From the NCBI GenBank assembly GCA_003646935.1, contig QMLW01000127.1, positions 1 through 6,270 on the forward strand: a stretch of 6,270 nucleotides of DNA, given 5' to 3'. Under the pieces are notes generated by a model, which ran no database searches, was not told the origin of the DNA, and saw only the letters and a list, made by a program, of their open reading frames with translations. Shown one piece after another: positions 1 through 6,239 of this stretch. The DNA is from Deltaproteobacteria bacterium. Its GTDB lineage: Bacteria > Desulfobacterota > DSM-4660 > Desulfatiglandales > B25-G16. The translations under genes were made by a program, and so were the position numbers. The first letter of the stretch is position 1. Every line of letters starts with the position of its first letter.

Positions 1-2731
1 CCCCGAAGATAGCCCTCAGGAGCTTCTCCTCCGGCGAAAGTTGTGTTTCGCCCTTGGGCGTGATCTTGCCCACCAAGATATCACCGGGCCTCACCTCTGC
101 GCCCAGCTGAATGATGCCGCTCTCATCGAGCTGCTTGAGGGCCTCCTCGCCCACATTGGGTATATCTCGCGTGATCTCTTCTTGTCCCAGTTTGGTATCC
201 CTGGCAACCACATTGAACTCCTCGATGTGGATCGAGGTGAACACATCATCCCGCACCAGCCTCTCGCTTACGAGCACCGCATCCTCGAAGTTGTAGCCTC
301 CCCATGACAGAAAGGCTACGATTACGTTTCTTCCCAAGGCGAGCTCGCCGTATTCCATGGCGGGGCCGTCCGCGATGATCTGGCCCTTTTTCACTCTGTC
401 ACCCTGTTTCACGACCGGTTTCTGATTGTAACAGGTGCTCTGGTTTGAGCGTTTAAACTTCAGGAGCTTGTATATCTCAACCCCTTCCTCTTCCTTTTCT
501 GATCGAATGACTATCCGAGAGGCATCAACGCTCTCCACGGTCCCGTCCGTTTTGGCGAGAACTGCGACCCCTGAGTGCCTGGCTACGATCTCCTCGATCC
601 CGGTGCCGACCAGCGGGGACCGCGCCTGCAAGAGCGGTACTGCCTGTCTCTGCATATTGGACCCCATCAGTGCCCTGTTCGCATCGTCGTGTTCCAAGAA
701 TGGTATCAATGATGCAGCGATGCTCACCAACTGGTTCGGCGATACATCCATATATACAGCCTCCTGTGCAGGAACCATACAGGCCTCCCCGCCCTTTCTC
801 GCCGCCACCACCTCGTGGACAAAACGCCCATGGGAATCGATGGGCTCGTTGGCTTGTGCGATGGGGTAGTCCTTCTCATCCATTGCCGTCAAGTACTCTA
901 TATCATTCGAGACTACGCCATCCTTAACCCTTCTATACGGGGTTTCGATAAAGCCGAAATCGTTTATTCGAGAATAGGTGCTCAAAGACACGATCAACCC
1001 GATATTCGGGCCCTCAGGCGTCTCTATGGGGCAGATTCGACCATAGTGGCTCGGGTGCACGTCCCTCACCTCAAAACCGGCCCGCTCCCGCGTCAGCCCC
1101 CCCGGCCCAAGAGCGCTCAATCGCCTCTTGTGGGTAATCTCGGAGAGGGGATTGGTCTGATCCATGAACTGTGACAGTTGGCTCGAGCCAAAAAACTCGT
1201 TGATCACAGCGGAGACAGGCTTGGAGTTAATCAGGTCACGGGGCATCAGTGTGTCGACATCTTGCAGGCTCATCCTCTCTTTAATGGCCCGCTGCATCCT
1301 AATGAGGCCAACCCTATATTCCTCCTCCAGAAGCTCGCCAACCGATCTCACCCTGCGGTTCCCCAGATGATCGATATCATCGACGTTGCCTTCTTCGAGG
1401 TTCAATCGCACTAATTCCTTCACGGTCTCCAGGATGTCATCCTTTCGCAGCGTGCATACCTCCAGGGGGACGTCCTGGTTGAGCCTATAGTTCATCTTCA
1501 AACGACCTACCGGGGAGAGGTCGTAGGTGGATGGGTTAAAGAAGAGGCTTCTGAAGTATGCCTCGGCCATCTCCTGTGTCGGGGGACTCGTGGGCCGAAG
1601 CTTTCTGTAGATATCCAAAACGGCCTCATCACTGGTAACGACCCTGTCCAGAAGCATGGTATCCCGTATAGAGGTGCTCACAGCCCCCGAATCCAGCACC
1701 AACAGTTCAATCTCCTTGATGTCCTTCTCCCGTATGCGAACCAGATCCTCCTTTGTAAAGGCCTGATTCGTTCGTACCAGAACCTCTCCCGTCTGAGGAT
1801 CGACTAGGTCGCGCGCGGCAATCCTCCCCTCCACATAGGTGAAACTCACGGGAATATCGTGGAGATCGAGGTCAACGAGCTTCTTTAAGATCTTTTTGCT
1901 GAATTTTTCCCCTTTCCTCGCCAGGACCTCTTTGCTTTTTGGCTCAACGATATCCTCTGTAATCCTCTGACCTTGGAGGCTCTTTACATCCACTATCGAA
2001 CGAAGGGCGCCCTTATGGATGATGAGCTTCTCTATGGGAAAGAACTGCGCCAGGATCTCCTCCTCGGAATATCCAAAGGCCTTGAGGAGGATGGTGGCCG
2101 GAAATTTCCTCCTCCTGTCAATTCGCACGTGCAGTATATCCTTGGCATCGAACTCCAAGTCAATCCAAGAGCCCCGTAAGGGAATTATCCTGGCGGAATA
2201 GAGGGGCTTTCCGCTGGGATGTGTTTTTCCCATATCGTTATCGAAGAAGACTCCGGGAGATCGATGGAGCTGGCTCACCACCACACGTTCCACGCCATTT
2301 ATGATAAAGGTGCCCCTCTCCGTCATCATGGGTATGGTGCCGAAATAGATCTCTTGCTCCTTGATGTCGCGAATGCTCTTGCTGTTGGTTATCTCATCAA
2401 GGTCGAATACCAGCAATTGCACGACTATCTTGATAGGTGCCTCATAGGTTAGTCCCTTTTTTAGGCACTCCTCTTCGTCGTATTTTACCTCCTCAAAGAA
2501 ATACCGAACGAATTCAAGCGAACACGTTTTGTTCAGGTCATAGATGGGAAATACACTCTTGAATGCCCCTTGAAGCCCGATTTCCCTGCGATCATCTTGG
2601 GCGGTATACTGCTGCAGGAAACGCTCATAGGAGTCCCTCTGCACATCTATAAGGTCGGGTATTTCAAGGATCGATGTGATCTTCCCAAAACCCCTTCTTG
2701 GGAAGTGCCTTATGCTATCGTATCTGTCCAC
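1..2731 (-). CDS. rpoB: DNA-directed RNA polymerase subunit beta, 5' part (3' end outside window)
   Basis: RpoB is the beta subunit of the core RNA polymerase and forms one pincer of the active-site cleft. About 910 codons are present, all open on the minus strand; the C-terminal third (usual length about 1,200-1,400 aa) lies beyond the left edge. The protein starts [18 protein letters not shown]. Recognisable blocks are RSPGVFF at about residues 157-163, the rifampicin region [11 protein letters not shown] from residue 515, [14 protein letters not shown] at 533-546, [12 protein letters not shown] from 569, and [10 protein letters not shown], with the acidic pair E816/D817 near the catalytic centre. 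The visible part ends at [17 protein letters not shown]. The GTG start is preceded by AGGAG at 8 nt, and an in-frame TGA lies just upstream, so no earlier start is possible. It lies 76 nt after rplL, as usual for the rplKAJL-rpoBC cluster. Residues contacting rifampicin in E. coli (D516, H526, S531) are conserved as D524, H534 and S539. The identification is certain. Confidence 0.98.
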   Translation of the reverse strand, partial: MDRYDSIRHFPRRGFGKITSILEIPDLIDVQRDSYERFLQQYTAQDDRREIGLQGAFKSVFPIYDLNKTCSLEFVRYFFEEVKYDEEECLKKGLTYEAPIKIVVQLLVFDLDEITNSKSIRDIKEQEIYFGTIPMMTERGTFIINGVERVVVSQLHRSPGVFFDNDMGKTHPSGKPLYSARIIPLRGSWIDLEFDAKDILHVRIDRRRKFPATILLKAFGYSEEEILAQFFPIEKLIIHKGALRSIVDVKSLQGQRITEDIVEPKSKEVLARKGEKFSKKILKKLVDLDLHDIPVSFTYVEGRIAARDLVDPQTGEVLVRTNQAFTKEDLVRIREKDIKEIELLVLDSGAVSTSIRDTMLLDRVVTSDEAVLDIYRKLRPTSPPTQEMAEAYFRSLFFNPSTYDLSPVGRLKMNYRLNQDVPLEVCTLRKDDILETVKELVRLNLEEGNVDDIDHLGNRRVRSVGELLEEEYRVGLIRMQRAIKERMSLQDVDTLMPRDLINSKPVSAVINEFFGSSQLSQFMDQTNPLSEITHKRRLSALGPGGLTRERAGFEVRDVHPSHYGRICPIETPEGPNIGLIVSLSTYSRINDFGFIETPYRRVKDGVVSNDIEYLTAMDEKDYPIAQANEPIDSHGRFVHEVVAARKGGEACMVPAQEAVYMDVSPNQLVSIAASLIPFLEHDDANRALMGSNMQRQAVPLLQARSPLVGTGIEEIVARHSGVAVLAKTDGTVESVDASRIVIRSEKEEEGVEIYKLLKFKRSNQSTCYNQKPVVKQGDRVKKGQIIADGPAMEYGELALGRNVIVAFLSWGGYNFEDAVLVSERLVRDDVFTSIHIEEFNVVARDTKLGQEEITRDIPNVGEEALKQLDESGIIQLGAEVRPGDILVGKITPKGETQLSPEEKLLRAIFG

Positions 2732-2739
2732 AATGCGAT

Positions 2740-2744
2740 CTCCT
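2740..2744 (-). promoter_or_regulatory. rpoB ribosome binding site
   Basis: The minus strand reads AGGAG here, 8 nt before the GTG start of rpoB at 2731. An ATG at 2749-2747 just before it is out of frame with rpoB. The site supports the GTG as the real start. Confidence 0.75.
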
Positions 2745-2757
2745 CATATGACGTTAT

Positions 2758-2781
2758 CTATCGCTGTTGGCGTAACAATAG
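2758..2781 (-). promoter_or_regulatory. small hairpin in the rplL-rpoB gap
   Basis: The minus strand can fold as CTAT-TGTT, loop ACGCC, AACA, then a GCG bulge and ATAG: two 4-bp helices separated by a 3-nt bulge. It lies between the rplL stop and the rpoB ribosome binding site. In E. coli the longer rplL-rpoB gap carries an attenuator and an RNase III site that lower rpoBC relative to rplJL; a similar role here is only a guess. There is no T-tract after it, so it is not a normal intrinsic terminator. The stem is weak and could be chance. Confidence 0.25.
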
Positions 2782-2807
2782 GACGGGGAATACTTCCTGC
2801 TAAAAAC

Positions 2808-3197
2808 CTAGTTCACCTCAACCGTGGCCCCCACCTCTTCGAGCTGTGCCTTGATGCTCTCCGCATCTTCTTTGGCAATGCCCTCTTTCACCTTACTGGG
2901 CGCGGCCTCGACGAGTTCCTTCGCCTCCTTTAATCCAAGATTGGTAACAGACCGTACGACCTTGATCACTTGGATCTTCTTGTCCCCAACCGCCGTTAGT
3001 ACGACATCGAATTCCGTCTTCTCCACCTCCTCGGCCTGATCAACCTTTTCTGCGGCAGCAGGACCTGCCACGGCAACCGGGACAGCCGCTGAAACGCCGA
3101 ATTTCTCCTCAAGCTCCTTTACTAAGTCAGCCAGCTCAAGTACCGTCATATTGGAAATGAACTCAATTACATCATCTTTGCTTATTTTCGTTGCCAT
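2808..3197 (-). CDS. rplL: 50S ribosomal protein L7/L12
   Basis: L7/L12 is the multicopy, dimeric stalk protein of the 50S subunit. It recruits translational GTPases (IF2, EF-Tu, EF-G, RF3) and attaches to the ribosome through L10. The 129-aa product has the usual three parts: an N-terminal dimerisation domain (about 1-35, [20 protein letters not shown]), an Ala/Pro/Val-rich flexible hinge (about 36-60) and the globular C-terminal factor-binding domain (about 62-129). In the last, [20 protein letters not shown] and the ending [11 protein letters not shown] are typical. The start is ATG, preceded by GGGAGGAG with an 11-nt gap from AGGAG, slightly long. It follows rplJ by 72 nt, the standard pairing of the L10-L12 stalk genes. 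Length and sequence are normal for the family, and nothing is missing. Confidence 0.99.
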   Translation of the reverse strand: MATKISKDDVIEFISNMTVLELADLVKELEEKFGVSAAVPVAVAGPAAAEKVDQAEEVEKTEFDVVLTAVGDKKIQVIKVVRSVTNLGLKEAKELVEAAPSKVKEGIAKEDAESIKAQLEEVGATVEVN

Positions 3198-3248
3198 CTC
3201 TATCCAGACTCCTCCCTATTAAGATTTACGGCTTGGAAATCGCCCCTT

Positions 3249-3262
3249 AAACCCGAGGGTTT
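3249..3262 (-). repeat. inverted repeat AAACCC/GGGTTT in the rplJ-rplL gap
   Basis: A perfect 6-nt inverted repeat with a 2-nt centre. As RNA it would fold as a 5-bp stem with a 4-nt loop. It starts 7 nt after the rplJ stop codon and has no following T-run, so it is not a rho-independent terminator. It may be a processing or stability element between rplJ and rplL, or chance. Confidence 0.3.
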
Positions 3263-3269
3263 CTATAAC

Positions 3270-3791
3270 TCAACCTGACTCCCTCTGCTCTTTGATGGCC
3301 TCCATAGCAGTGACCAGTCTCCTGAGCATCTCATATAAGAGCCTCACAAATGACGTTGGTACCCCGGAGAGCGCGAAAACAACCTGTGAAAGGAGCACTT
3401 CCCTTGCTGGAAGTTGCGCCAACCTCTTTATGCCGGGCACCTCAAAGACCGTTCCCTGTATCTGGGCGATCTTTATCTCTAATTTCTCGTAATCCTCTGT
3501 AAGCTTGGTCAAGACCTTGGCCGGCGCAACCACATCCTCATAGGTTATCGCAAGGGCACAGGGCCCCGTGAAGTGGTCTTTTAATACCGCCGTATCCGTA
3601 TCTCGACATGCAATCGACAATAACCTATTCTTCACTACCTGGAACTCTACCTCAGCCTCCTGTAGCTCTCGCCTCAATCTCGTGAGTTCATCCACATTCA
3701 GGCCCTGATAATCAACCAAAAAGACCCCGTGCGCCCTCTCAAGCCTCTCCCGCAGATCGGTTACGGTCTTCTCCTTTATGCTTCTCTCCAC
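3270..3791 (-). CDS. rplJ: 50S ribosomal protein L10
   Basis: L10 anchors the L7/L12 dimers to the 50S GTPase-associated region, and in many bacteria the L10-L12 complex represses its own mRNA. The chosen GTG start gives 173 aa, beginning VERSIKEKTVTDLRERLERA, which lines up with the usual L10 N-terminus (M-x-R-x-x-K-E pattern). The RNA-binding domain contains FLVDYQGLNVDELTRLRREL and VVKNRLL. The C-terminal part (LLYEMLRRLVTAMEAIKEQR) is the long helix that binds L12. The GTG has a strong GGAGGTGA upstream. A second GTG at 3803 (177 aa) is possible but overlaps that ribosome binding site, and the TTG at 3830 (186 aa) has no family support. The gene sits 192 nt after rplA, the largest gap in the window, as expected for a regulated leader. 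Confidence 0.97.
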   Translation of the reverse strand: MERSIKEKTVTDLRERLERAHGVFLVDYQGLNVDELTRLRRELQEAEVEFQVVKNRLLSIACRDTDTAVLKDHFTGPCALAITYEDVVAPAKVLTKLTEDYEKLEIKIAQIQGTVFEVPGIKRLAQLPAREVLLSQVVFALSGVPTSFVRLLYEMLRRLVTAMEAIKEQRESG

Positions 3792-3799
3792 AGGCTGAT

Positions 3800-3807
3800 T
3801 CACCTCC
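3800..3807 (-). promoter_or_regulatory. rplJ ribosome binding site
   Basis: The minus strand reads GGAGGTGA, a full match to the anti-Shine-Dalgarno core, ending 8 nt before the GTG at 3791. The alternative GTG at 3803 lies inside this motif, which is the main sequence argument for the shorter L10. Confidence 0.7.
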
Positions 3808-3896
3808 CCTTGCCGCTCATCCAAGAGCAATCATCACAGACGCTCCGTATACCGTACCATTCGTTTTTAACCATCCAGACATCCCTAACGCCATTC

Positions 3897-3908
3897 GAGC
3901 CAAGGCTC
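3897..3908 (-). repeat. GAGC-CTTG-GCTC hairpin in the rplJ leader
   Basis: A 4-bp G+C-rich stem closed by CTTG; CUUG is a known stable RNA tetraloop. It lies about midway between the rplA stop and the rplJ start, so it may be part of the folded leader RNA. It is short, so chance cannot be excluded. Confidence 0.35.
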
Positions 3909-3940
3909 AGCCGCAACTCAAGGATATCCTGAACCGATAG

Positions 3941-3972
3941 CCTGCAGGAAAAGCTAAGGACTCGCCTACAGG
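3941..3972 (-). promoter_or_regulatory. putative L10 (rplJ) leader hairpin, autoregulatory
   Basis: The minus strand carries CCTGTAGG, a 16-nt loop beginning CGAG, then CCTGCAGG. This makes a continuous 8-bp helix with one G-U pair. It starts 11 nt after the rplA stop and lies about 150 nt before the rplJ start. Known L10 leader RNAs, bound by the L10-L12 complex, contain a GTAGGCG...CCTGC stem of this type upstream of rplJ; the GTAGGCGAG and CCTGC strands here resemble it. The position and helix are seen directly; the L10-leader identity is inferred from memory of the motif, not from a covariance search. Confidence 0.45.
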
Positions 3973-3983
3973 TCCCAAAAGCT

Positions 3984-4688
3984 CTATCTGAGCAGATCTC
4001 GAATGCTCATCGGATCTACCTTAATACCCGGTCCCATGGTTGTTGATATCGCGATGCTCCTCAGATAGGCCCCCTTGCTGGAAGATGGCTTTAACCGGAT
4101 GATGGTATCGAGTAAGTGGGTGGCATTTTGCAGGAGCTTATCTACCCCGAATGAGGTCTTTCCTATCATGGTATGGACTATGCCTGCCTTATCTACCTTG
4201 AAATCGATTCGTCCTGCCTTCAACTCCCTTACTGCTTTTGCCACATCAAAGGTGACGGTCCCGAGTTTAGCATTGGGCATCATTCCTCTCGGGCCTAAAA
4301 TACGGCCCAACCTGCCGACCACACCCATCATATCCGGTGTAGCAATGGCCTTATCAAATTCGAGCCACCCTTTCTGAATCTTCTCGGAGAGATCCTCGGC
4401 ACCTACGATATCTGCTCCGGCCTCCTGAGCCTCCTTTTCCTTCTCGCCTTGAGCAAAAACCGCCACCCTCACCGTTTTACCCACACCATGGGGAAGGGAA
4501 ACCGTGCCCCTAACCATCTGATCGGCATGGCGCGGATCAACCCCCAATCGAACCGCTATGTCAACGGGGCTGTCGAATTTCTCATAGGACGTCTCTAGGG
4601 CCAACTCGATAGCCTCCTGAAATGAGTATTTCTTGAGCCCATCTATCCTTTGTGCGGCCTCTCGATATTTCTTTCCTCTCTTCGGCAT
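3984..4688 (-). CDS. rplA: 50S ribosomal protein L1
   Basis: L1 forms the mobile L1 stalk near the 50S E site and helps release deacylated tRNA; in many bacteria it also represses its own mRNA. From the ATG at 4688 the product is 234 aa, normal for the family. It starts [20 protein letters not shown], the classical L1 opening. The signature [20 protein letters not shown] is present in the middle, and the C-terminal part contains GKTSFG and the ending [12 protein letters not shown]. The open frame extends upstream to a TTG at 4730, but that extension overlaps the end of rplK and has no family counterpart. AAGGG lies 10 nt before the ATG, and GGTGGA directly abuts it. The gene follows rplK after 31 nt, the usual rplKA pair. 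Confidence 0.98.
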   Translation of the reverse strand: MPKRGKKYREAAQRIDGLKKYSFQEAIELALETSYEKFDSPVDIAVRLGVDPRHADQMVRGTVSLPHGVGKTVRVAVFAQGEKEKEAQEAGADIVGAEDLSEKIQKGWLEFDKAIATPDMMGVVGRLGRILGPRGMMPNAKLGTVTFDVAKAVRELKAGRIDFKVDKAGIVHTMIGKTSFGVDKLLQNATHLLDTIIRLKPSSSKGAYLRSIAISTTMGPGIKVDPMSIRDLLR

Positions 4689-4719
4689 TCCACCAATTCC
4701 CTTACTGTACAGCTTGTCC

Positions 4720-5145
4720 TCAATCAACAATACTGATGCCCATGGATCGGGCCGTACCCTCGATAATCTTTATTGCCCCTGGCATATCAACAGCACTAAG
4801 ATCCTGATATTTTTGTCGAGCTATCTCCTCTACCTGGTTCTTTGTAACGGCCCCTACTTTCTCCCTCATTGGATCAGCCGAGCCCTTAGCAATGCTGGCC
4901 GCCTGCTTGAGAAGTATAGAGGCAGGTGGCGTTTTCGTAATGAATGAAAAGGACTTATCCACATACACCGTGATGACGACGGGGACAACCACACCCTCCT
5001 GGTTTTGGGTTCTCGCATTGAATGCCTTACAGAATTCCATGATGTTCACACCGTGTTGCCCCAATGCGGGACCAACGGGCGGCGAGGGATTTGCCTGTCC
5101 GCCCTTTACCTGCAATTTAATCGTTGCTATGATCTTCTTCGCCAC
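4720..5145 (-). CDS. rplK: 50S ribosomal protein L11
   Basis: L11 binds helices 43-44 of 23S rRNA and, with L10, builds the base of the GTPase-associated centre; it is also needed for stringent-response sensing by RelA-type enzymes. The 141-aa product has the usual length. The N-terminal domain has the proline-rich thiostrepton-region segment [20 protein letters not shown] (about residues 20-39). The C-terminal rRNA-binding domain runs from about residue 70 to the end, with [17 protein letters not shown] and GTARSMGI. The start is GTG ([20 protein letters not shown]), with AGGAG 7 nt upstream. That site abuts the nusG stop codon; only 12 nt separate the two genes, so translation may be coupled. 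There is no room for a separate rplK promoter and leader such as E. coli has. Confidence 0.99.
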   Translation of the reverse strand: MAKKIIATIKLQVKGGQANPSPPVGPALGQHGVNIMEFCKAFNARTQNQEGVVVPVVITVYVDKSFSFITKTPPASILLKQAASIAKGSADPMREKVGAVTKNQVEEIARQKYQDLSAVDMPGAIKIIEGTARSMGISIVD

Positions 5146-5152
5146 AGATTCA

Positions 5153-5158
5153 CTCCTC
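5153..5158 (-). promoter_or_regulatory. rplK ribosome binding site touching the nusG stop
   Basis: The minus strand reads GAGGAG, sharing its first base with the last base of the nusG TAG stop and ending 7 nt before the rplK GTG. The arrangement suggests that ribosomes finishing nusG help start rplK. Confidence 0.7.
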
Positions 5159-5688
5159 TATATCTTCGTCACTTGTACAAAATCGAGTTCCACCGGAGTA
5201 GAGCGACCGAAAATGCTTATCAAAACCTTGAGCTTCGCCTTATCGGGTTTTACCTCTTCGACCATTCCGTTAAAGTTCGTAAAGGGACCATCGATCACCC
5301 GAACCTCATCGCCCTCCTCGAACAGGAATTTCGGTCTTGGTTTTTCCTTTCCATCCTCCATCCTGTCAAGGATCCTTTGTGCCTCCTGTTTCGAAATCGG
5401 CACGGGTTTCGTTTTCTCCCCTAAAAAGCCCGTGACCTTGTCCGTGTTTTGAACGATATGCCACGTCTCGTCGGTCATGACCATCTGAATCAGGAGATAT
5501 CCAGGGTAAAATTTTCGCGAGGAGGTCTTCTTCTTGCCCTTCACGAGCTCCACTACCTGCTCAGTGGGCACGATGACCTGACCAAAGAGCTCCTCTTTGC
5601 CGAGGGATTTAATCTTCTCCTCCAGGGTTGTCTTTACCCTGTTTTCAAACCCGGAATAGGTATGAACGATATACCATTGTAATTCCAC
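5158..5688 (-). CDS. nusG: transcription termination/antitermination factor NusG
   Basis: NusG binds the RNA polymerase clamp, suppresses pausing, and through its KOW domain contacts Rho or ribosomal protein S10. The product is 176 aa from the chosen GTG, close to the usual 175-185. The NGN domain opens with [16 protein letters not shown] and includes the conserved [13 protein letters not shown] block. The KOW domain begins near residue 126 with [11 protein letters not shown] and includes [12 protein letters not shown], with the end FVQVTKI. Two in-frame GTG codons lie 6 nt apart, at 5694 and 5688. AGG at 5698-5696 lies 7 nt before the second but only 1 nt before the first, so the second is preferred; the first would add two residues. 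It follows secE by 14 nt, the universal secE-nusG pair. Confidence 0.98.
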   Translation of the reverse strand: MELQWYIVHTYSGFENRVKTTLEEKIKSLGKEELFGQVIVPTEQVVELVKGKKKTSSRKFYPGYLLIQMVMTDETWHIVQNTDKVTGFLGEKTKPVPISKQEAQRILDRMEDGKEKPRPKFLFEEGDEVRVIDGPFTNFNGMVEEVKPDKAKLKVLISIFGRSTPVELDFVQVTKI

Positions 5689-5702
5689 ACGCACGCCTAT
5701 GT

Positions 5703-6074
5703 TTATCGAATGATATTCTTTATTATCTTCACTAGACCCAGGTCGACAATGCCCAGAAAGAACGCGATGAGGAGAACCAGTACGATCACGATTGCCGTCG
5801 TAGACAGAAGCTCCTTCCTGTTAGGCCACGTTACCTTCCTAAGCTCCACCTTGGCATCGGAGAGGAATTGTCGAGCTATATTGAAGTATCGTTTTGGTGC
5901 AAATCCGTCCTCGTCCGCTTTCTTGGAGACCTCCCGTCTCAACGGTGGTTGCAAGAGCTCTTTTTCTTTGGAAACTCCCTCTTCGCTTACCTCCCTCTTC
6001 TGAACCATGCTCGCAACAGGCCTCGCTGATCGCCTCTTGGTATTCTTCTTCTTATGGCCTTTCTTCTTTTTCAT
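5703..6074 (-). CDS. secE: preprotein translocase subunit SecE with basic N-terminal extension
   Basis: SecE is the small essential subunit of the SecYEG channel in the inner membrane. The conserved core is residues 63-123: an amphipathic surface helix (RYFNIARQFLSDAKVELRKV), the signature TWPNRKELL at 82-90, and one transmembrane helix at about 92-115. The first 60 residues are a hydrophilic, Lys/Arg-rich tail starting MKKKKGHKKKNTKRRSARPV. The total of 123 aa is about twice the single-span SecE type and similar to E. coli, but here the extra length is charged and has no membrane spans. The ATG at 6074 is the earliest good start; GGGG lies only 3 nt upstream, a weak site. An internal ATG at codon 23 has no better site. 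The gene lies between tRNA-Trp and nusG, the usual place. Confidence 0.95.
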   Translation of the reverse strand: MKKKKGHKKKNTKRRSARPVASMVQKREVSEEGVSKEKELLQPPLRREVSKKADEDGFAPKRYFNIARQFLSDAKVELRKVTWPNRKELLSTTAIVIVLVLLIAFFLGIVDLGLVKIIKNIIR

Positions 6075-6077
6075 GAT

Positions 6078-6094
6078 CCCCAGGTGCCTGTGGG
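6078..6094 (-). promoter_or_regulatory. hairpin covering the secE ribosome binding site
   Basis: The minus strand can fold CCC-A-CAG, loop GCAC, CTG-GGG: 6 base pairs with one bulged A. The last strand contains the GGGG that is the only Shine-Dalgarno candidate for secE, so the fold would hide it. Pairing is visible; a regulatory effect is inferred and could be chance. Confidence 0.3.
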
Positions 6095-6149
6095 TATCGA
6101 TAAGCCCCTCTCATCCGAGATAACTACGGAGCCCATCTTTTCCCAAAAA

Positions 6150-6226
6150 TGGCAGGCCAGGAGGGATTCGAACCCCCAACACCCGGATTTGGAGTCCGGT
6201 GCTCTAACCGTTAGAGCTACTGGCCT
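6150..6226 (-). tRNA. tRNA-Trp (anticodon CCA)
   Basis: A complete 77-nt cloverleaf including an encoded 3' CCA. The acceptor stem pairs AGGCCAG with CTGGCCT over 7 bp. The D arm is GCTC/GAGC. The anticodon stem CCGGA/TCCGG encloses loop CTCCAAA, with anticodon CCA at 6190-6192. The T arm is GGGGG/CCCTC around TTCGAAT. The discriminator base is G, as usual for bacterial tRNA-Trp. It starts 13 nt after the rpmG stop codon and ends 75 nt before secE, with no promoter or terminator visible, so it is probably released from the rpmG-secE transcript by RNase P and 3' processing. Confidence 0.97.
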
Positions 6227-6239
6227 GCAATAACCCTTC

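Noticed and set aside
435..869. Plus-strand open frame of 144 codons, and other plus-strand frames across 41-2803
   Set aside because: They lie fully antisense to rpoB, which is open and conserved throughout. Their translations show no family motif, and low stop density opposite a conserved gene is common.
3817..3894. 25-codon minus-strand reading frame in the rplJ leader (MALGMSGWLKTNG…), a possible leader peptide
   Set aside because: There is no Shine-Dalgarno sequence before its ATG, no run of regulatory codons, and it starts beside a hairpin. It looks like a chance open frame.
3941..3948. CCTGCAGG palindrome as a protein operator or restriction-related site
   Set aside because: It is better explained as one strand of the longer 8-bp leader hairpin with 3965-3972.
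4689..4730. TTG start extending L1 by 14 residues
   Set aside because: It would overlap the rplK 3' end. The L1 family begins at MPKRGKKY, and the ATG at 4688 has an upstream AAGGG.
4892..5452. Plus-strand open frame of 186 codons
   Set aside because: It is antisense to rplK and nusG, both certain. The translation is Ser/Thr/Pro-rich shadow sequence without recognisable domains.
6114..6144. Promoter-like TTGGGA, 17 nt, TTATCT upstream of secE
   Set aside because: The -35 box matches 4 of 6 and the -10 box only 2 of 6. That is not enough to claim a promoter.
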